Source of the DNA: Rhizobium sp. JAB6
GTDB lineage: Bacteria > Pseudomonadota > Alphaproteobacteria > Rhizobiales > Rhizobiaceae
Direction of reading: 5' to 3'
Assembly (NCBI RefSeq): GCF_003024605.1
Contig: NZ_PYJQ01000001.1
Coordinates: forward strand, 653,001 to 717,000
DNA length: 64,000 nucleotides
The notes under the pieces are model-generated. The model did no database searches, had not been told where the DNA came from, and saw only the letters and a list, made by a program, of their open reading frames with translations. Position 1 is the first letter of the stretch. Each line of letters begins with the position of its first letter. A program made the translations under genes and the position numbers. This document shows positions 26,429 to 35,719 of this stretch, in pieces.

Positions 26429-27676
26429 TCAGGGTGCAAACCGGCTCGGGGCGTAAGCCGAAATATCGATAAACGGCGTCTCGCCGGTGATGAGCTCGGC
26501 GAGCACGCGGCCGGTCACAGGCCCGAGCGTCAGCCCGTGATGGGCGTGCCCGAAGGCGAACCACAAGCCGTTGTGGCGCGGCGCCTTGCCGATGATCGGC
26601 ATCATGTCCGGCGTGCAGGGGCGCGCCCCCATCCAGGGTTCCGGGTCGAGCCGTTCGCCGAGCGGGAAGGCGGTGCGTGCGACGGCCTCGGCGCGGTCCA
26701 GCTGGACCGGCGTTTTCGGAGCATCGCGCAGGGCGAATTCGGCGCCTGTCGTCAGCCGGACGCCGCGGCTCATCGGCGCCAGCAGATAGCCGCGCTCGGC
26801 ATCCAGCGTCCAGTTGTTGAGGATGGCATTGCCCTCGGTGGCATAATGCATGTGGTAGCCGCGCTTGACGCCGAGCGGGAAAGCATAGCCGAAGCGTTTC
26901 GTCACGATATCGGCCCAGGGGCCGAGTGCCACGACGACATCCTCCGCCTCGATCGATCCTTCCGCCGTCACCATTCTCCAGGCCTTGCCGGCCATGCCGA
27001 GCGAGACCGCATTCCCGGTCGTCACACGCCCGCCAATGCTTTCGAAATATCGCCGATAGGCGGCCGTCAGCCCATGCGGGTCGAGCACCGACCAGGGATC
27101 GCGCCAGCGAAGCGCGCCGGCAAAATCGCCCCTCAGATGCGGCTCCATGGTTGCGATCTCCGCGCTGCTCAATGCGTCGTAACCGATCCCGAATTCACGG
27201 CTGAGCCGCTCTGCCTCGGCAAATTCGGCGTCGCGCTTTTCACTCGAACGGAACAGCTCCACCCAACCGTTCTTGCGAATGAGCTCTTCGGCATGCGAGG
27301 CTTCGATGAGGTCGTTGTGCTCGCTGACGGAATGCTCGATCAGCGGCGCATAGGCGCGTGAGATCATCTCGTGGCGCTTGGTGTTGGAGTTCCACCAATA
27401 GCGCGCGAGGAAGGCGATCTGCGCCGGCAGGGCACGCAGATGGTAATGCGCGTCGATGCGGTTGTTGAAGGCATAGCGCAGCAGCAGGCCGAATTGCTGT
27501 GGAAAGCCATAGGGCACCACGCCCTCCCGCTGAATAAGGCCGGCGTTGCCGAAGGATGTTTCCCGGCCGGGATCCCCCCTGTCGACGAGAGTGACCTGCC
27601 GTCCCCGCCGCTGCAGATGGATTGCCGTCGAAACGCCGACGATGCCCGCGCCGAGAACGATTGCGTCCTTTGTCAT
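26429..27676 (-). CDS. DadA-type FAD-dependent D-amino-acid dehydrogenase
   Basis: A 415-residue FAD-dependent oxidoreductase of the DAO family. The N-terminal dinucleotide fold is VLGAGIVGVSTAIHLQRRGRQVTLVDR. Late in the protein, EPWMGARPCTPDMMPIIGKAP and HHGLTLGPVTGRVLAELITG are typical of DadA-like dehydrogenases, which oxidise D-amino acids and pass electrons to the respiratory chain. AGGATAAG precedes the ATG. No alanine racemase gene (dadX) is adjacent, so the exact substrate could also be another D-amino or imino acid. Confidence 0.85.
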   Translation of the reverse strand: MTKDAIVLGAGIVGVSTAIHLQRRGRQVTLVDRGDPGRETSFGNAGLIQREGVVPYGFPQQFGLLLRYAFNNRIDAHYHLRALPAQIAFLARYWWNSNTKRHEMISRAYAPLIEHSVSEHNDLIEASHAEELIRKNGWVELFRSSEKRDAEFAEAERLSREFGIGYDALSSAEIATMEPHLRGDFAGALRWRDPWSVLDPHGLTAAYRRYFESIGGRVTTGNAVSLGMAGKAWRMVTAEGSIEAEDVVVALGPWADIVTKRFGYAFPLGVKRGYHMHYATEGNAILNNWTLDAERGYLLAPMSRGVRLTTGAEFALRDAPKTPVQLDRAEAVARTAFPLGERLDPEPWMGARPCTPDMMPIIGKAPRHNGLWFAFGHAHHGLTLGPVTGRVLAELITGETPFIDISAYAPSRFAP

Positions 27677-27792
27677 CTTATCCTGCTATCCGCATGCTCA
27701 TGCATTGCCGTCCGGTCGTTCCGCATAGCCTGACCGAACTCTAAGCATCGAAAATGCCTGCCAAATTTCTGCGGCGCAATTGAAAAATGCGG

Positions 27793-28290
27793 TCAGGCCC
27801 TACTCTGTTTCAGGCCGGCGTTTTCGGCGCGGATGCGGATCGCAAGAATGATGCCGTTGAGAAGAGAAAAGATCGCGGCATAGAGCGGCAGCCCAAAGGC
27901 AAGCGGCAACACCGCGATCTCGCCGACGACGACCGCATAGTTCGGATGGCTGAGGAAGCGATAGGGGCCTTTGGTCACGGGAGCCACGCCGGGCAGTGTG
28001 ATGATGCGTGTCGTCCAGCGTTCCCTCAGCGTCGCCAGGACCCAAAGGCGCAATCCCTGAAGCATCATGAACAGCACGAACCAGGCGGGATCGACTGGCC
28101 GGCCGATGGCGAGAAACCACAATCCGAGCAGCCAGGCCGCGTGCATCGCCACCATGAAGGGATAGTGTTCCCTCGCATATTCCCGTGCGCCACGCGCCAG
28201 CAGGGCGGCGGTGTTGCGCCTGGAATAGACGAGCTCCGCCAGCCGTTGCAGCGTCACGAAGGTAAGAAGCGCGATCGATAGCCAAAGCAT
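27793..28290 (-). CDS. Isoprenylcysteine carboxyl methyltransferase-like membrane protein
   Basis: A 165-residue integral membrane protein of the ICMT/NnrU-like methyltransferase group, with about four or five helices. The C-terminal SAM-binding region RFLSHPNYAVVVGEIAVLPLAFG carries the HPNY signature. Its ATG overlaps the polyketide synthase stop by one base (TGATG), so it is coupled to that gene. In Streptomyces SrsB and Bacillus BpsB, a related enzyme beside a type III polyketide synthase methylates the polyketide. By analogy it likely O-methylates the phenolic or pyrone lipid made by its neighbour. Confidence 0.85.
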   Translation of the reverse strand: MLWLSIALLTFVTLQRLAELVYSRRNTAALLARGAREYAREHYPFMVAMHAAWLLGLWFLAIGRPVDPAWFVLFMMLQGLRLWVLATLRERWTTRIITLPGVAPVTKGPYRFLSHPNYAVVVGEIAVLPLAFGLPLYAAIFSLLNGIILAIRIRAENAGLKQSRA

Positions 28291-29342
28291 CAGGCAACTC
28301 TCCTCAAGGTAATGCAGCTTGCCGAAAATCCCGGCCCCATGGCGAGTAGGGCGGAACGCTCCGGCAAGCCGGCCGCAATGGCCCGCTCCAGTACGAACAG
28401 CACGGTGGGAGAGGACATGTTGCCGTAATCGCGGATCACCTCGCGTTCGATATCGAGCGAGCCCTCTTCAAGGCCGAGTGCGCTTTCGAGCGCCGCCAAC
28501 ACCTTGGCACCGCCGGGATGGCAGATGAAGCGGTCGATATCGGAGATCAAAAGCCGGGATCGCTCCAGAATGCCGGCAACGGCGCCTCTGAGATGGGTCT
28601 CGGCAAAGACCGGCAGCGATTGTTCGAGGATGATGCCGAAGCCGGTATCGTCGATCTTCCAGCCCATGATGCCGAGACTGTCGGGGAAGAGATGTTCGCC
28701 CGTCGATTCGATCTCTGCGATGCCGCTCTCGCCGGCTCGCAGCACGCAGGCCGCCGCTCCGTCGCCGAACAGCGCGGTGGCTATGATGTTGGGCCGTGTG
28801 AGTTCGTCCAGCCGAAAGGCAAGGGAGCAAAGTTCGATTGCGATGAAAAGCACGACGGCTCCCGGCCGGCTCCTTGCCATCTTCGTCGCGGCGGCAAGAC
28901 CGGATACGCCGGCTGCGCAGCCGAGTCCGAAGATCGGCACACGCTCGATATCGCTGCGGAAGCCCATCGAGCCGGCAAGCCGCGCGTCCAGGCTCGGCGT
29001 CGCAAGTCCGGTCGATGAGGCTGTCACAACGCAGTCCACATGCCTCGCCTCAAGTCCGGCGCGTTGCAGCGCCGCAGTCGCCGTCCGGCGGAAAAGCTCC
29101 GAGGCCACCTCCGTATAGGCGGCCATGCGGTCCTGCCAGCCATGCGGCTCTTCGAACCAGGAAAGCGGCCGCGCCACGTGACGCTTACGAATGCCGGTGC
29201 TTTCGAACACGCGGGCTAGATATTTGAAGTCTTGAAAGCGGTCCGAGAACAGGCGCGCCGCTGTCTCGGCGGCGTCCGTCTGGAGGATGATGTTATCGGG
29301 CGTTGTGACAGCGAGGCTTAGAAGTTTGACGGTATCAGTCAC
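28290..29342 (-). CDS. Type III polyketide synthase (chalcone/stilbene synthase family)
   Basis: A 350-residue homodimeric condensing enzyme that extends an acyl-CoA starter with malonyl-CoA. The catalytic triad is complete: Cys142 in FGLGCAAGVSG, His274 in ICHPGGAKV, and Asn307 in YGNMSSPTVLF. The start is a GTG at 29342 with CAGGAG well placed; this gives the normal family length, while the upstream open frame (105 more codons) has no support. It overlaps the ICMT-like gene by one base. The pair resembles srsAB and bpsAB, which make alkylresorcinols or alkylpyrones and their methyl ethers from fatty acyl-CoA. A phenolic or pyrone lipid is the best guess. Confidence 0.92.
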   Translation of the reverse strand: MTDTVKLLSLAVTTPDNIILQTDAAETAARLFSDRFQDFKYLARVFESTGIRKRHVARPLSWFEEPHGWQDRMAAYTEVASELFRRTATAALQRAGLEARHVDCVVTASSTGLATPSLDARLAGSMGFRSDIERVPIFGLGCAAGVSGLAAATKMARSRPGAVVLFIAIELCSLAFRLDELTRPNIIATALFGDGAAACVLRAGESGIAEIESTGEHLFPDSLGIMGWKIDDTGFGIILEQSLPVFAETHLRGAVAGILERSRLLISDIDRFICHPGGAKVLAALESALGLEEGSLDIEREVIRDYGNMSSPTVLFVLERAIAAGLPERSALLAMGPGFSASCITLRRVA

Positions 29343-29538
29343 GAGTTTCTCCTGTGCCTTTGAGGGGCATGGGACGAAAACACGCGATGACGAGGGTCTA
29401 TTCGGTGCCAAAGCGGTCACGAAAGAGTGACAGCGTCGCGGTATGGTGTGTGTCAAAAAAATCTGACCACCGTCCGAATAAATGATGCTGGTGGTGTGTT
29501 CTCCCCTCGCAACGTTCATTTTGCCAAGGAGACATTCC

Positions 29539-30081
29539 ATGACGACCAAAGCATTTCGCCTGGCTTCCATCGCTCTCGGCGCAAGCCTGACCCTCGGCGC
29601 CTTCGCCATCCCCGTCTTCGCCGCCGGCGACGATTCCAGCACGACGCCGACCTGCAAGAAGGGCGAGATCTACGATCAGAAGGCGAAGAAATGCGTCAAG
29701 CAGCAGAGCGCCAATGTCACGGACGAAAACCGCGCCGACTACGCCTATTCGCTCGCCAAGAAGGATCATCGCTACGAGGAAGCCCTGGCGGTCCTCGACA
29801 CCATGAAGAACCCGAATACGGCAGAAGCGCTGAACTATCGCGGCTACGTAACCCGCAAGCTCGGCCGCACGGACGAAGGCATCTCCTACTACCAGAAGGC
29901 TGTCGCCATGGACCCGAAGTATACGCTGGTCCGCGAATATCTCGGCGAAGCCTATGTCATCAAGGGGCGGATGGACCTCGCAAAGGACCAGCTAAACACG
30001 ATCAAGACGCTCTGCGGCAATACGAGCTGTGAGGAATATCGCGATCTTCACGCTGCGATCATGAACCCGTCCAGCCTGTAA
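29539..30081 (+). CDS. Secreted TPR-repeat protein
   Basis: A 180-residue exported protein. A Sec signal peptide (MTTKAFRLASIALGASLTLGAFAIPVFA, cleavage near 28) is followed by a short segment with two cysteines (TCKKGEIYDQKAKKC) that may form a disulfide, then TPR-like helical repeats from about 65 (ADYAYSLAKKDHRYEEALAVL, AEALNYRGYVTRKLGRTDEGISYYQKAVAMDP), and two more cysteines near the end (LCGNTSC). AAGGAG precedes the ATG at 29539. It lies just before the sigma/anti-sigma pair and might be part of an envelope-stress module, but that link is only positional. Confidence 0.8.
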   Translation: MTTKAFRLASIALGASLTLGAFAIPVFAAGDDSSTTPTCKKGEIYDQKAKKCVKQQSANVTDENRADYAYSLAKKDHRYEEALAVLDTMKNPNTAEALNYRGYVTRKLGRTDEGISYYQKAVAMDPKYTLVREYLGEAYVIKGRMDLAKDQLNTIKTLCGNTSCEEYRDLHAAIMNPSSL

Positions 30082-30133
30082 CCGCAGGTCACGGCCGGGA
30101 TGAAGATGATAGGCAGGGAGCTTTGCGAGGGAT

Positions 30134-30787
30134 ATGGGAGTGATGCCGGTCGCTCGTGGTGCAATTTCTGTCTATAGTCTGACGGCAACGGAGCCGCCGA
30201 AAGGATCGGCGGCTCCCGGACATGCGAAAGCGGCGGAGGATGTCATAGCGAGCGAAGAGGATATCAGGGTGGGCCTGTCCCAACATCTGACGCGGCTGTG
30301 GCGCTATGGTGTCGTGTTGTCGCGCCAGCGCGACGTGGCCGACGATCTTGTGCAGGCGACCTGCGTCAGGGCCCTGGAGCGAGCGGCTCAATTCACATCG
30401 GGCACGCGGCTCGATCGCTGGCTCTTTGCCATCCTGCATTCGATTTGGCTGAACGAGGTCCGTTCGCGCCGGGTGCGCATGGGGCAGGGCTTTGTCGATG
30501 CCGACGAGACGCTGGTTTTCGACGGAGCACGCGAGACCGAAACGCATATTTTGGCCGGGCAGGTGTTGCAGCGCGTGCAAGCCCTGCCGGAGGCGCAACG
30601 CACCGCGGTGTTCCTGGCCTATGTCGAAGGGCTTTCCTATCGCGAGGTGGCCGAGGTTCTCGATGTGCCGATCGGGACAGTCATGAGCCGGCTCGCGGCG
30701 GCGCGGGCGAAACTCGCCGAGGGGATGGAAGTGGCGGCTGACGGAAAATCGTCCGGAGGTGAGCGACTGGGGAATAGAAATGAGTGA
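30134..30787 (+). CDS. ECF-type RNA polymerase sigma factor
   Basis: A 217-residue sigma-70 family factor with ECF architecture. Region 2 is at about 48-90 (HLTRLWRYGVVLSRQRDVADDLVQATCVRAL), and region 4 is at about 148-195 (ALPEAQRTAVFLAYVEGLSYREVAEVLDVPIGTVMSRL). The N-terminal 40 residues are not conserved-looking, and both ATGs at 30134 and 30143 have GAGGG or GGGAG at poor spacing, so the true start could be later. It overlaps the anti-sigma gene by eight bases. No GGAAC-type EcfG promoter was seen, and phyR/nepR are absent, so it is not the general stress EcfG locus. Confidence 0.85.
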   Translation: MGVMPVARGAISVYSLTATEPPKGSAAPGHAKAAEDVIASEEDIRVGLSQHLTRLWRYGVVLSRQRDVADDLVQATCVRALERAAQFTSGTRLDRWLFAILHSIWLNEVRSRRVRMGQGFVDADETLVFDGARETETHILAGQVLQRVQALPEAQRTAVFLAYVEGLSYREVAEVLDVPIGTVMSRLAAARAKLAEGMEVAADGKSSGGERLGNRNE

Positions 30788-31583
30788 ATTGCATAAAGGA
30801 CAGATGCCCTCGGACGAGCAGCTCACCGCCTTCATCGATGGCGAGTTGGATGCTGCCGAGCGCGAGCGGATCGAACGATTGATCGCCGACGACGTGCGCG
30901 TGGCGGAGCGATTCGATTTTCTGTCGCGCGGCACCTTGCCCTTCGCGGAGGCATTCCAGCCGATGCTTAGCCAGGCGCCGGCTGCGAAGCTGGATGCCAT
31001 GCTTGCCGGCATTCCCTCGAGAGACGAGAGCAGAGTCCGCACCGGCGGTATCGGCCGCCGTGGTTTCCTTGCGGCCCTTGCCGCAAGCTTCGTTGCCGCC
31101 ATTGCCGTCGATCGTGCCGTGATCGGCATCGGCCACCGGCTTTCGAAGCCGGACGAAGCTAACGAATGGCGTGCCGTGGTGGCGGAATATCTTTCGCTCT
31201 ACACGGCGGATACGCTGAGCGCTCCGGCCGGCGATCACGCGCAACAAGTTGCGCAATTGAATGAAGTCGGGGCCAGATTGGATCTGTCGCTGGTGCCCGA
31301 AGCGATTGCCATGCCGGGCATAGAGTTCAAGCGTGCTCAGATCCTGAACTATGATGGCAAGTCACTCGCCCAGATCGCCTATCTCGACCCGGAGAGCGGC
31401 CCGATGGCGCTCTGCATCGTCCGATCCGCCACGGGTGCGGCCGCGCCGGATGTGGAAAACCGCAAGGGCATGAATGTCGTCTATTGGTCGAGCGCTACCC
31501 ACGCCTTCATGCTGATCGGGCATGCGCCGATCGAGCGGATGGAGCAACTTGCGGCTGATGTCAGGGCGCATCTGGTCGCCTGA
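30780..31583 (+). CDS. Anti-sigma factor, single-helix membrane protein
   Basis: A 267-residue protein coupled to the ECF sigma gene. The N-terminal segment SDEQLTAFIDGELDAAERERIERLIADD has the form of the sigma-binding anti-sigma domain; I do not see the zinc HxxxCxxC motif, so it would be a zinc-free type. A twin arginine and one hydrophobic helix near 92-110 (GRRGFLAALAASFVAAIAV) suggest inner-membrane anchoring, leaving a C-terminal sensing domain of about 155 residues outside. I choose the ATG at 30780 with GGGGAA upstream; an in-frame GTG at 30759 is an alternative. It presumably sequesters the sigma factor until an envelope signal appears. Confidence 0.82.
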   Translation: MSELHKGQMPSDEQLTAFIDGELDAAERERIERLIADDVRVAERFDFLSRGTLPFAEAFQPMLSQAPAAKLDAMLAGIPSRDESRVRTGGIGRRGFLAALAASFVAAIAVDRAVIGIGHRLSKPDEANEWRAVVAEYLSLYTADTLSAPAGDHAQQVAQLNEVGARLDLSLVPEAIAMPGIEFKRAQILNYDGKSLAQIAYLDPESGPMALCIVRSATGAAAPDVENRKGMNVVYWSSATHAFMLIGHAPIERMEQLAADVRAHLVA

Positions 31584-31729
31584 GGGCTGTTTGGTGGGCG
31601 ACTAAAACGGCCTGATTCAAAAAGAATTTGGCGAAAACCCATCCTGCTGGTATTCTTTGCCCAACGAAAATCGAACGAGCGCCAGCAGCATACCCTCAAG
31701 GGCCTTGCGCGGCGCGGTGGAAAAGATAC

Positions 31730-33307
31730 GTGAGTGACCCCGACAGCGGCCTGACGCCGCAGGCAGACGGGGCGTCGGCAGCAGAGCGCAGGAAGGGTAA
31801 ATCCTCCCGGCGCGCGAAGCGTAAGCGCGGTCATGGCCGCCCGAACGCTCATTCTGCGGAGGCCATCCAGGCAGGCAAGTCCAGCCAGGTGGCGCAACGC
31901 CCAGCAGAGGATGAGGCCGGCTCCCCGGCCAAAAAGCGCAAGCGCCGGCGCCGTGCACGCGCAGCCCAAGGTGGCGCGCAGCCTGCTTTCCAGACACAGC
32001 AGCTTTTGGCATCGGCGGAGCATCGCTCGCCCGATCATGCCCATCCGTCTTCGCATAAAAGCGGCAAGAACCGGCGCAAGCATCGCAGCAAGCGTGGCCT
32101 GCAGGGCCGGCCTCTGGTGCATGAGAAAGTGGCGCAGATCGTCGCTCCTGCTAGTGCGCCTTCGAACGCGCATGTGCCAGTGGCCCATGACGATCATCGC
32201 CAGAACCGCCAATCGCAGCCGCGCCGCGAAGGGCAGGGGCAACATCACCACTATGCCGACGCCGATTCCCGGCCGCTCGACCTCTATGCCGCCCTCGATC
32301 TCGGCACCAACAATTGCCGCCTGCTGATTGCGCAGCCGACCCGCCCCGGCCAGTTCCGGGTGGTCGATGCGTTTTCCCGCATCGTGCGCCTCGGTGAGGG
32401 GCTCGGTGCCAGCGGACGTCTGTCGAGCGATGCCATGGATCGCGCCGTTGAGGCGCTGCGCATCTGTGCGGCCAAGCTGAAGACGCGCGAAATCCGCCGC
32501 ATGCGGCTGATCGCGACCGAAGCCTGCCGTGCCGCCGCCAATGGCGAAGCCTTCCTTGCACGTGTGACGGAAGAGACGGGATTGCGGCTCGAGATCATCG
32601 ACCGCGAAACCGAAGCTCGGCTTGCCGTCTCGGGCTGCTCGTCGCTCGTCGGGCCGGAGGCGCGCTCCGTGGTGCTGTTCGATATCGGCGGCGGCTCTTC
32701 GGAAATTGCCGTCATCCGCATCGGTGAGAATCGCTCCAGCCGGCTTGCCAATCACATCACCCATTGGACCTCGCTGCCGGTCGGCGTGGTTACGCTTTCG
32801 GAGCGGCATGGCGGTCGCGACGTGACGCCGGAACTATTCGAGACGATGGTCTGCGAAGTTCAGCGCATGCTCGAGCGCTTCGATTGCCCGCCGGTGCATG
32901 GCGCAGCGCGGGACAGCGGCGATTTCCATCTGATCGGCACCTCCGGCACGGTGACGACCCTTGCCGGCGTTCATCTCGATCTGCCGCGTTACGATCGGCG
33001 CAGGGTCGACGGCGTCTGGCTTTCGGACGATGAAGTGAGCGCGATGCAGGCCAAGCTCCTGTCCTGGGATTTTGCCGGACGCGCCGCCAACCCGTGTATC
33101 GGGCCGGATCGCGCCGATCTGGTACTGGCAGGCTGCGCCATTCTGGAGGCGATTCGCCGCCGCTGGCCGAGCCCTCGCATGCGCGTTGCCGACCGCGGCC
33201 TGCGCGAGGGATTGCTGACCGACATGATGGCAGACGATGGTGTTTGGCGGCGGGGCCGCTCGCGCCGGGGTCATCGACCGAGGGATATGAAGGGGCCGCA
33301 GACGTGA
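31730..33307 (+). CDS. Ppx/GppA family phosphatase with long basic N-terminal extension
   Basis: A 525-residue protein. The C-terminal part from about 186 is a Ppx/GppA phosphatase of the ASKHA fold, with [21 protein letters not shown] (phosphate-binding) and [12 protein letters not shown]. Such enzymes hydrolyse inorganic polyphosphate or pppGpp. Residues 1-185 are highly basic and low-complexity, with [12 protein letters not shown] and several KSS/RR runs. That tail could bind polyphosphate or RNA. The start is uncertain: I use the GTG at 31730 (GGTGGAAAAG upstream); an ATG at 31628 adds 34 unconvincing residues. It overlaps rlmE by four bases (GTGA). Confidence 0.83.
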   Translation: MSDPDSGLTPQADGASAAERRKGKSSRRAKRKRGHGRPNAHSAEAIQAGKSSQVAQRPAEDEAGSPAKKRKRRRRARAAQGGAQPAFQTQQLLASAEHRSPDHAHPSSHKSGKNRRKHRSKRGLQGRPLVHEKVAQIVAPASAPSNAHVPVAHDDHRQNRQSQPRREGQGQHHHYADADSRPLDLYAALDLGTNNCRLLIAQPTRPGQFRVVDAFSRIVRLGEGLGASGRLSSDAMDRAVEALRICAAKLKTREIRRMRLIATEACRAAANGEAFLARVTEETGLRLEIIDRETEARLAVSGCSSLVGPEARSVVLFDIGGGSSEIAVIRIGENRSSRLANHITHWTSLPVGVVTLSERHGGRDVTPELFETMVCEVQRMLERFDCPPVHGAARDSGDFHLIGTSGTVTTLAGVHLDLPRYDRRRVDGVWLSDDEVSAMQAKLLSWDFAGRAANPCIGPDRADLVLAGCAILEAIRRRWPSPRMRVADRGLREGLLTDMMADDGVWRRGRSRRGHRPRDMKGPQT

Positions 33308-34041
33308 CCAAGCCAACCATCGCCGGCAACCGCACGGGCCGCAAGCTCGGCCAGCGCGTCAAGAAAAAGAAGCTGAAGGCTTCGTCGCGCCAATGGCTGC
33401 AGCGCCATATCAACGATCCCTATGTGCAGCGCGCCCAGCTCGAAGGCTATCGCGCCCGCGCCGCCTTCAAGCTGCTGGAGATCGACGAGAAGCATCAGAT
33501 CCTGAAGGGTGCTCGACGCATCATCGATCTGGGTGCGGCTCCGGGCAGCTGGTCGCAGATTGCCGCCAAGGTAACCGACTCGACCGAGGAGGATATCCGC
33601 GTCGCCGCCATCGACTTCCTCGAAATGGCGCCGATTCCCGGCGTCAGCGTCCTGCAGCTCGATTTCCTCGATCCGACAGCGCCGCAGCGGCTGATCGAAG
33701 CCGTCGGCGGCACGCCGGATTTGGTAATATCCGATATGGCGGCGCCAACGACCGGCCATCACCGCACCGACCATCTGCGAACCATGCATCTCTGCGAAGT
33801 GGCAGCCCACTTCGCCGTCGAGGTGCTTGCCGAAGGCGGGCATTTCCTAGCCAAGACCTTCCAGGGCGGTACGGAGCGCGACCTGCTGACTTTCCTCAAG
33901 CAGAATTTCCGTCAGGTCATCCATGTAAAGCCCGGCGCATCCAGAGCCGAGTCGGTGGAGATGTTCCTGCTGGCGAAAGGCTTCAAGGGCCGCAAGCGGG
34001 AAGACCAGGCGGAAGAAGAGCACTCCGCCGCCGAGCGTTAA
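33304..34041 (+). CDS. rlmE: 23S rRNA 2'-O-methyltransferase RlmE (FtsJ/RrmJ)
   Basis: A 245-residue methyltransferase that modifies U2552 (E. coli numbering) of 23S rRNA, a late step in large-subunit assembly. The FtsJ fold is clear: [13 protein letters not shown] (first catalytic Lys near 57), the SAM motif [27 protein letters not shown] (Asp), [11 protein letters not shown] (Lys) and [15 protein letters not shown] (Glu), completing the K-D-K-E set. The N-terminal 30 residues are basic, consistent with rRNA binding. The GTG start overlaps the Ppx stop, with AAGGGG upstream. The C-terminus is acidic. Confidence 0.95.
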   Translation: MTKPTIAGNRTGRKLGQRVKKKKLKASSRQWLQRHINDPYVQRAQLEGYRARAAFKLLEIDEKHQILKGARRIIDLGAAPGSWSQIAAKVTDSTEEDIRVAAIDFLEMAPIPGVSVLQLDFLDPTAPQRLIEAVGGTPDLVISDMAAPTTGHHRTDHLRTMHLCEVAAHFAVEVLAEGGHFLAKTFQGGTERDLLTFLKQNFRQVIHVKPGASRAESVEMFLLAKGFKGRKREDQAEEEHSAAER

Positions 34042-34079
34042 ATCTGAGCACTTCTTCATCGAAGGACAGACGCCATCAA

Positions 34080-34097
34080 GCACCGGCTTAGCGGTGC
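34080..34097. terminator. Hairpin between convergent rlmE and MFS genes
   Basis: GCACCG-N6-CGGTGC is a perfect stem lying between the two stop codons. A T tract is lacking on both strands, so the terminator role rests on position only. Confidence 0.35.
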
Positions 34098-34115
34098 CTG
34101 ACAAGGCTCGTGTCG

Positions 34116-35552
34116 TTATTTGGCAGCCGTCTGCTCCACCTGTGGCTGCAGCGCTGCCACACGCTTGAGGCCGGCCTTGTGGCCGGAAACCATGGCGCCG
34201 GCGCTGCGATCCATCCGGATGAAGGGGATGGTGGCAAGCACGGTCAGGATCGAGATGCAGAAGAATGCGATGTGGAAATCGCGAACCTGCAGCTCCGTGC
34301 CGCTGAAGAAGGTCGAGGCTTCCAGGATCAGGGCGGCGACGGCGACGCCAAGCGCAAGACTGATCTGCTGCATGACCGAGCTCATCGATGTCGCCTGGCT
34401 CGCCTGCTTGTCGCTGATATCGGCAAAGGCGAGCGCATTGATGCCGGTGAAGAAGAACGAGCGCGAGAAGCCGCCGATCAGCAGGACGCCGACGATGATG
34501 AGATGCGGCGTCCACGGCTGGAAAAGGCCGGTGCAGATCGTCGTGGCCGTGGTAACGGCGGCAGCCGAAAGCAGTGCCGTCTTGAAGCCGACGGCGGTAA
34601 AGACGCGGCGCGCGATGAACTTGGTGGAGATCGCGCCGATCGCACCGGCAAAGGTGATGAGGCCGGACTGGAATGGATTGAGGCCGAACCCCAGCTGCAG
34701 CATCAGCGGCGTCAGGAACGGCATGGCGCCGATGCAGATGCGAAATAGCGTGCCGCCTGTCACCGAGGCGCGGAAGGTGGCATTTTTCAGCAGCGACAGG
34801 TCCAGAATCGGCGCCGGGTGCCGGCGCGCGTGGCCGATATAAACAATGCCGCAGACAAAGCCGATAATGACGGCCGAGATGCCTATATAGGACGGCAGCG
34901 CCGGCAGGCTGATGACAGACATGCCGAAGACGACGCCGGAAGCTGCAAAAGATGTCAAAAGGAAACCGACGACATCGAGCTTCGGCGGCTTGGTCGCGTC
35001 CACTTCAGGCAGGAAGATGGACGCCAAGATGACGCCGAGGATGCCGACGGGCACGTTGATCAGGAAGATCCAGTGCCAGGAAGCATAGGTGGTGATGAAG
35101 CCGCCGAGCGGCGGGCCGGCAAGCGGACCGACGAGCGCGGGAATCGAAAGCAGCGCCATGGCGGAAACGAGATCGCTCTTCCGCGTGGTGCGCACCAGCA
35201 CGAGCCGCCCGACCGGCGTCATCATCGAGCCGCCGACCCCCTGCAGGAAGCGGGCGAAGACGAACTCCAGCAGGCCGCCGGAAAAGGCGCACATGATGGA
35301 GCCGATGACGAAGACGCAGATGGCGACGCGGAAAATGCTCTTCGCGCCGAAGCGATCCGCCATCCAGCCGCTGATCGGGATGAAGACGGCGAGCGACACC
35401 ATGTAAGAGGTCAGCGCCAGCTTGAGCGTGATCGGACCGACATGGAGATCGTTGGCGATGGCCGGCAGCGCTGTCGCGATGACGGTGGAATCCATCTGTT
35501 CCATGAAGAGTGCGACGGCAAGGATCAATGGAACGATGCGATTCATAGGCAT
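34116..35552 (-). CDS. MFS exporter, DHA2 (14-helix) type
   Basis: A 478-residue inner-membrane protein of the major facilitator superfamily, EmrB/QacA-like group. It opens with LILAVALFMEQMDSTVIATALPAIA, the classic DHA2 helix 1 motif with LDSTIVN-like residues, and has GWMADRFGAKSIF (motif A) and VGGSMMTPVGRLV (motif C region). Such transporters export toxic lipophilic compounds with proton antiport. There is no adjacent membrane-fusion gene (emrA). It is divergent from the MBL hydrolase, and the 339-base gap holds operator-like repeats. Confidence 0.88.
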   Translation of the reverse strand: MPMNRIVPLILAVALFMEQMDSTVIATALPAIANDLHVGPITLKLALTSYMVSLAVFIPISGWMADRFGAKSIFRVAICVFVIGSIMCAFSGGLLEFVFARFLQGVGGSMMTPVGRLVLVRTTRKSDLVSAMALLSIPALVGPLAGPPLGGFITTYASWHWIFLINVPVGILGVILASIFLPEVDATKPPKLDVVGFLLTSFAASGVVFGMSVISLPALPSYIGISAVIIGFVCGIVYIGHARRHPAPILDLSLLKNATFRASVTGGTLFRICIGAMPFLTPLMLQLGFGLNPFQSGLITFAGAIGAISTKFIARRVFTAVGFKTALLSAAAVTTATTICTGLFQPWTPHLIIVGVLLIGGFSRSFFFTGINALAFADISDKQASQATSMSSVMQQISLALGVAVAALILEASTFFSGTELQVRDFHIAFFCISILTVLATIPFIRMDRSAGAMVSGHKAGLKRVAALQPQVEQTAAK

Positions 35553-35719
35553 GTGCCTTGATTGGTCTGTCTTCGGAAAGCCGTCGCTCAGGGCGCGATC
35601 AGCCGCTCTGTAGTCTTATGCGAGGCTGCTGCCAATCCCCGATTTCGCCCCATGGACGACAGAGGATCACGTCTTCGTGATGTCCGCCAGCGCAGGGCAT
35701 GGAAAGCAGGATTTGACAT

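Noticed and set aside
29343..29657. N-terminal extension of the polyketide synthase by 105 codons.
   Set aside because: The GTG at 29342 has a strong RBS and gives the normal type III PKS length. The extension shows no family similarity and crosses the promoter region.
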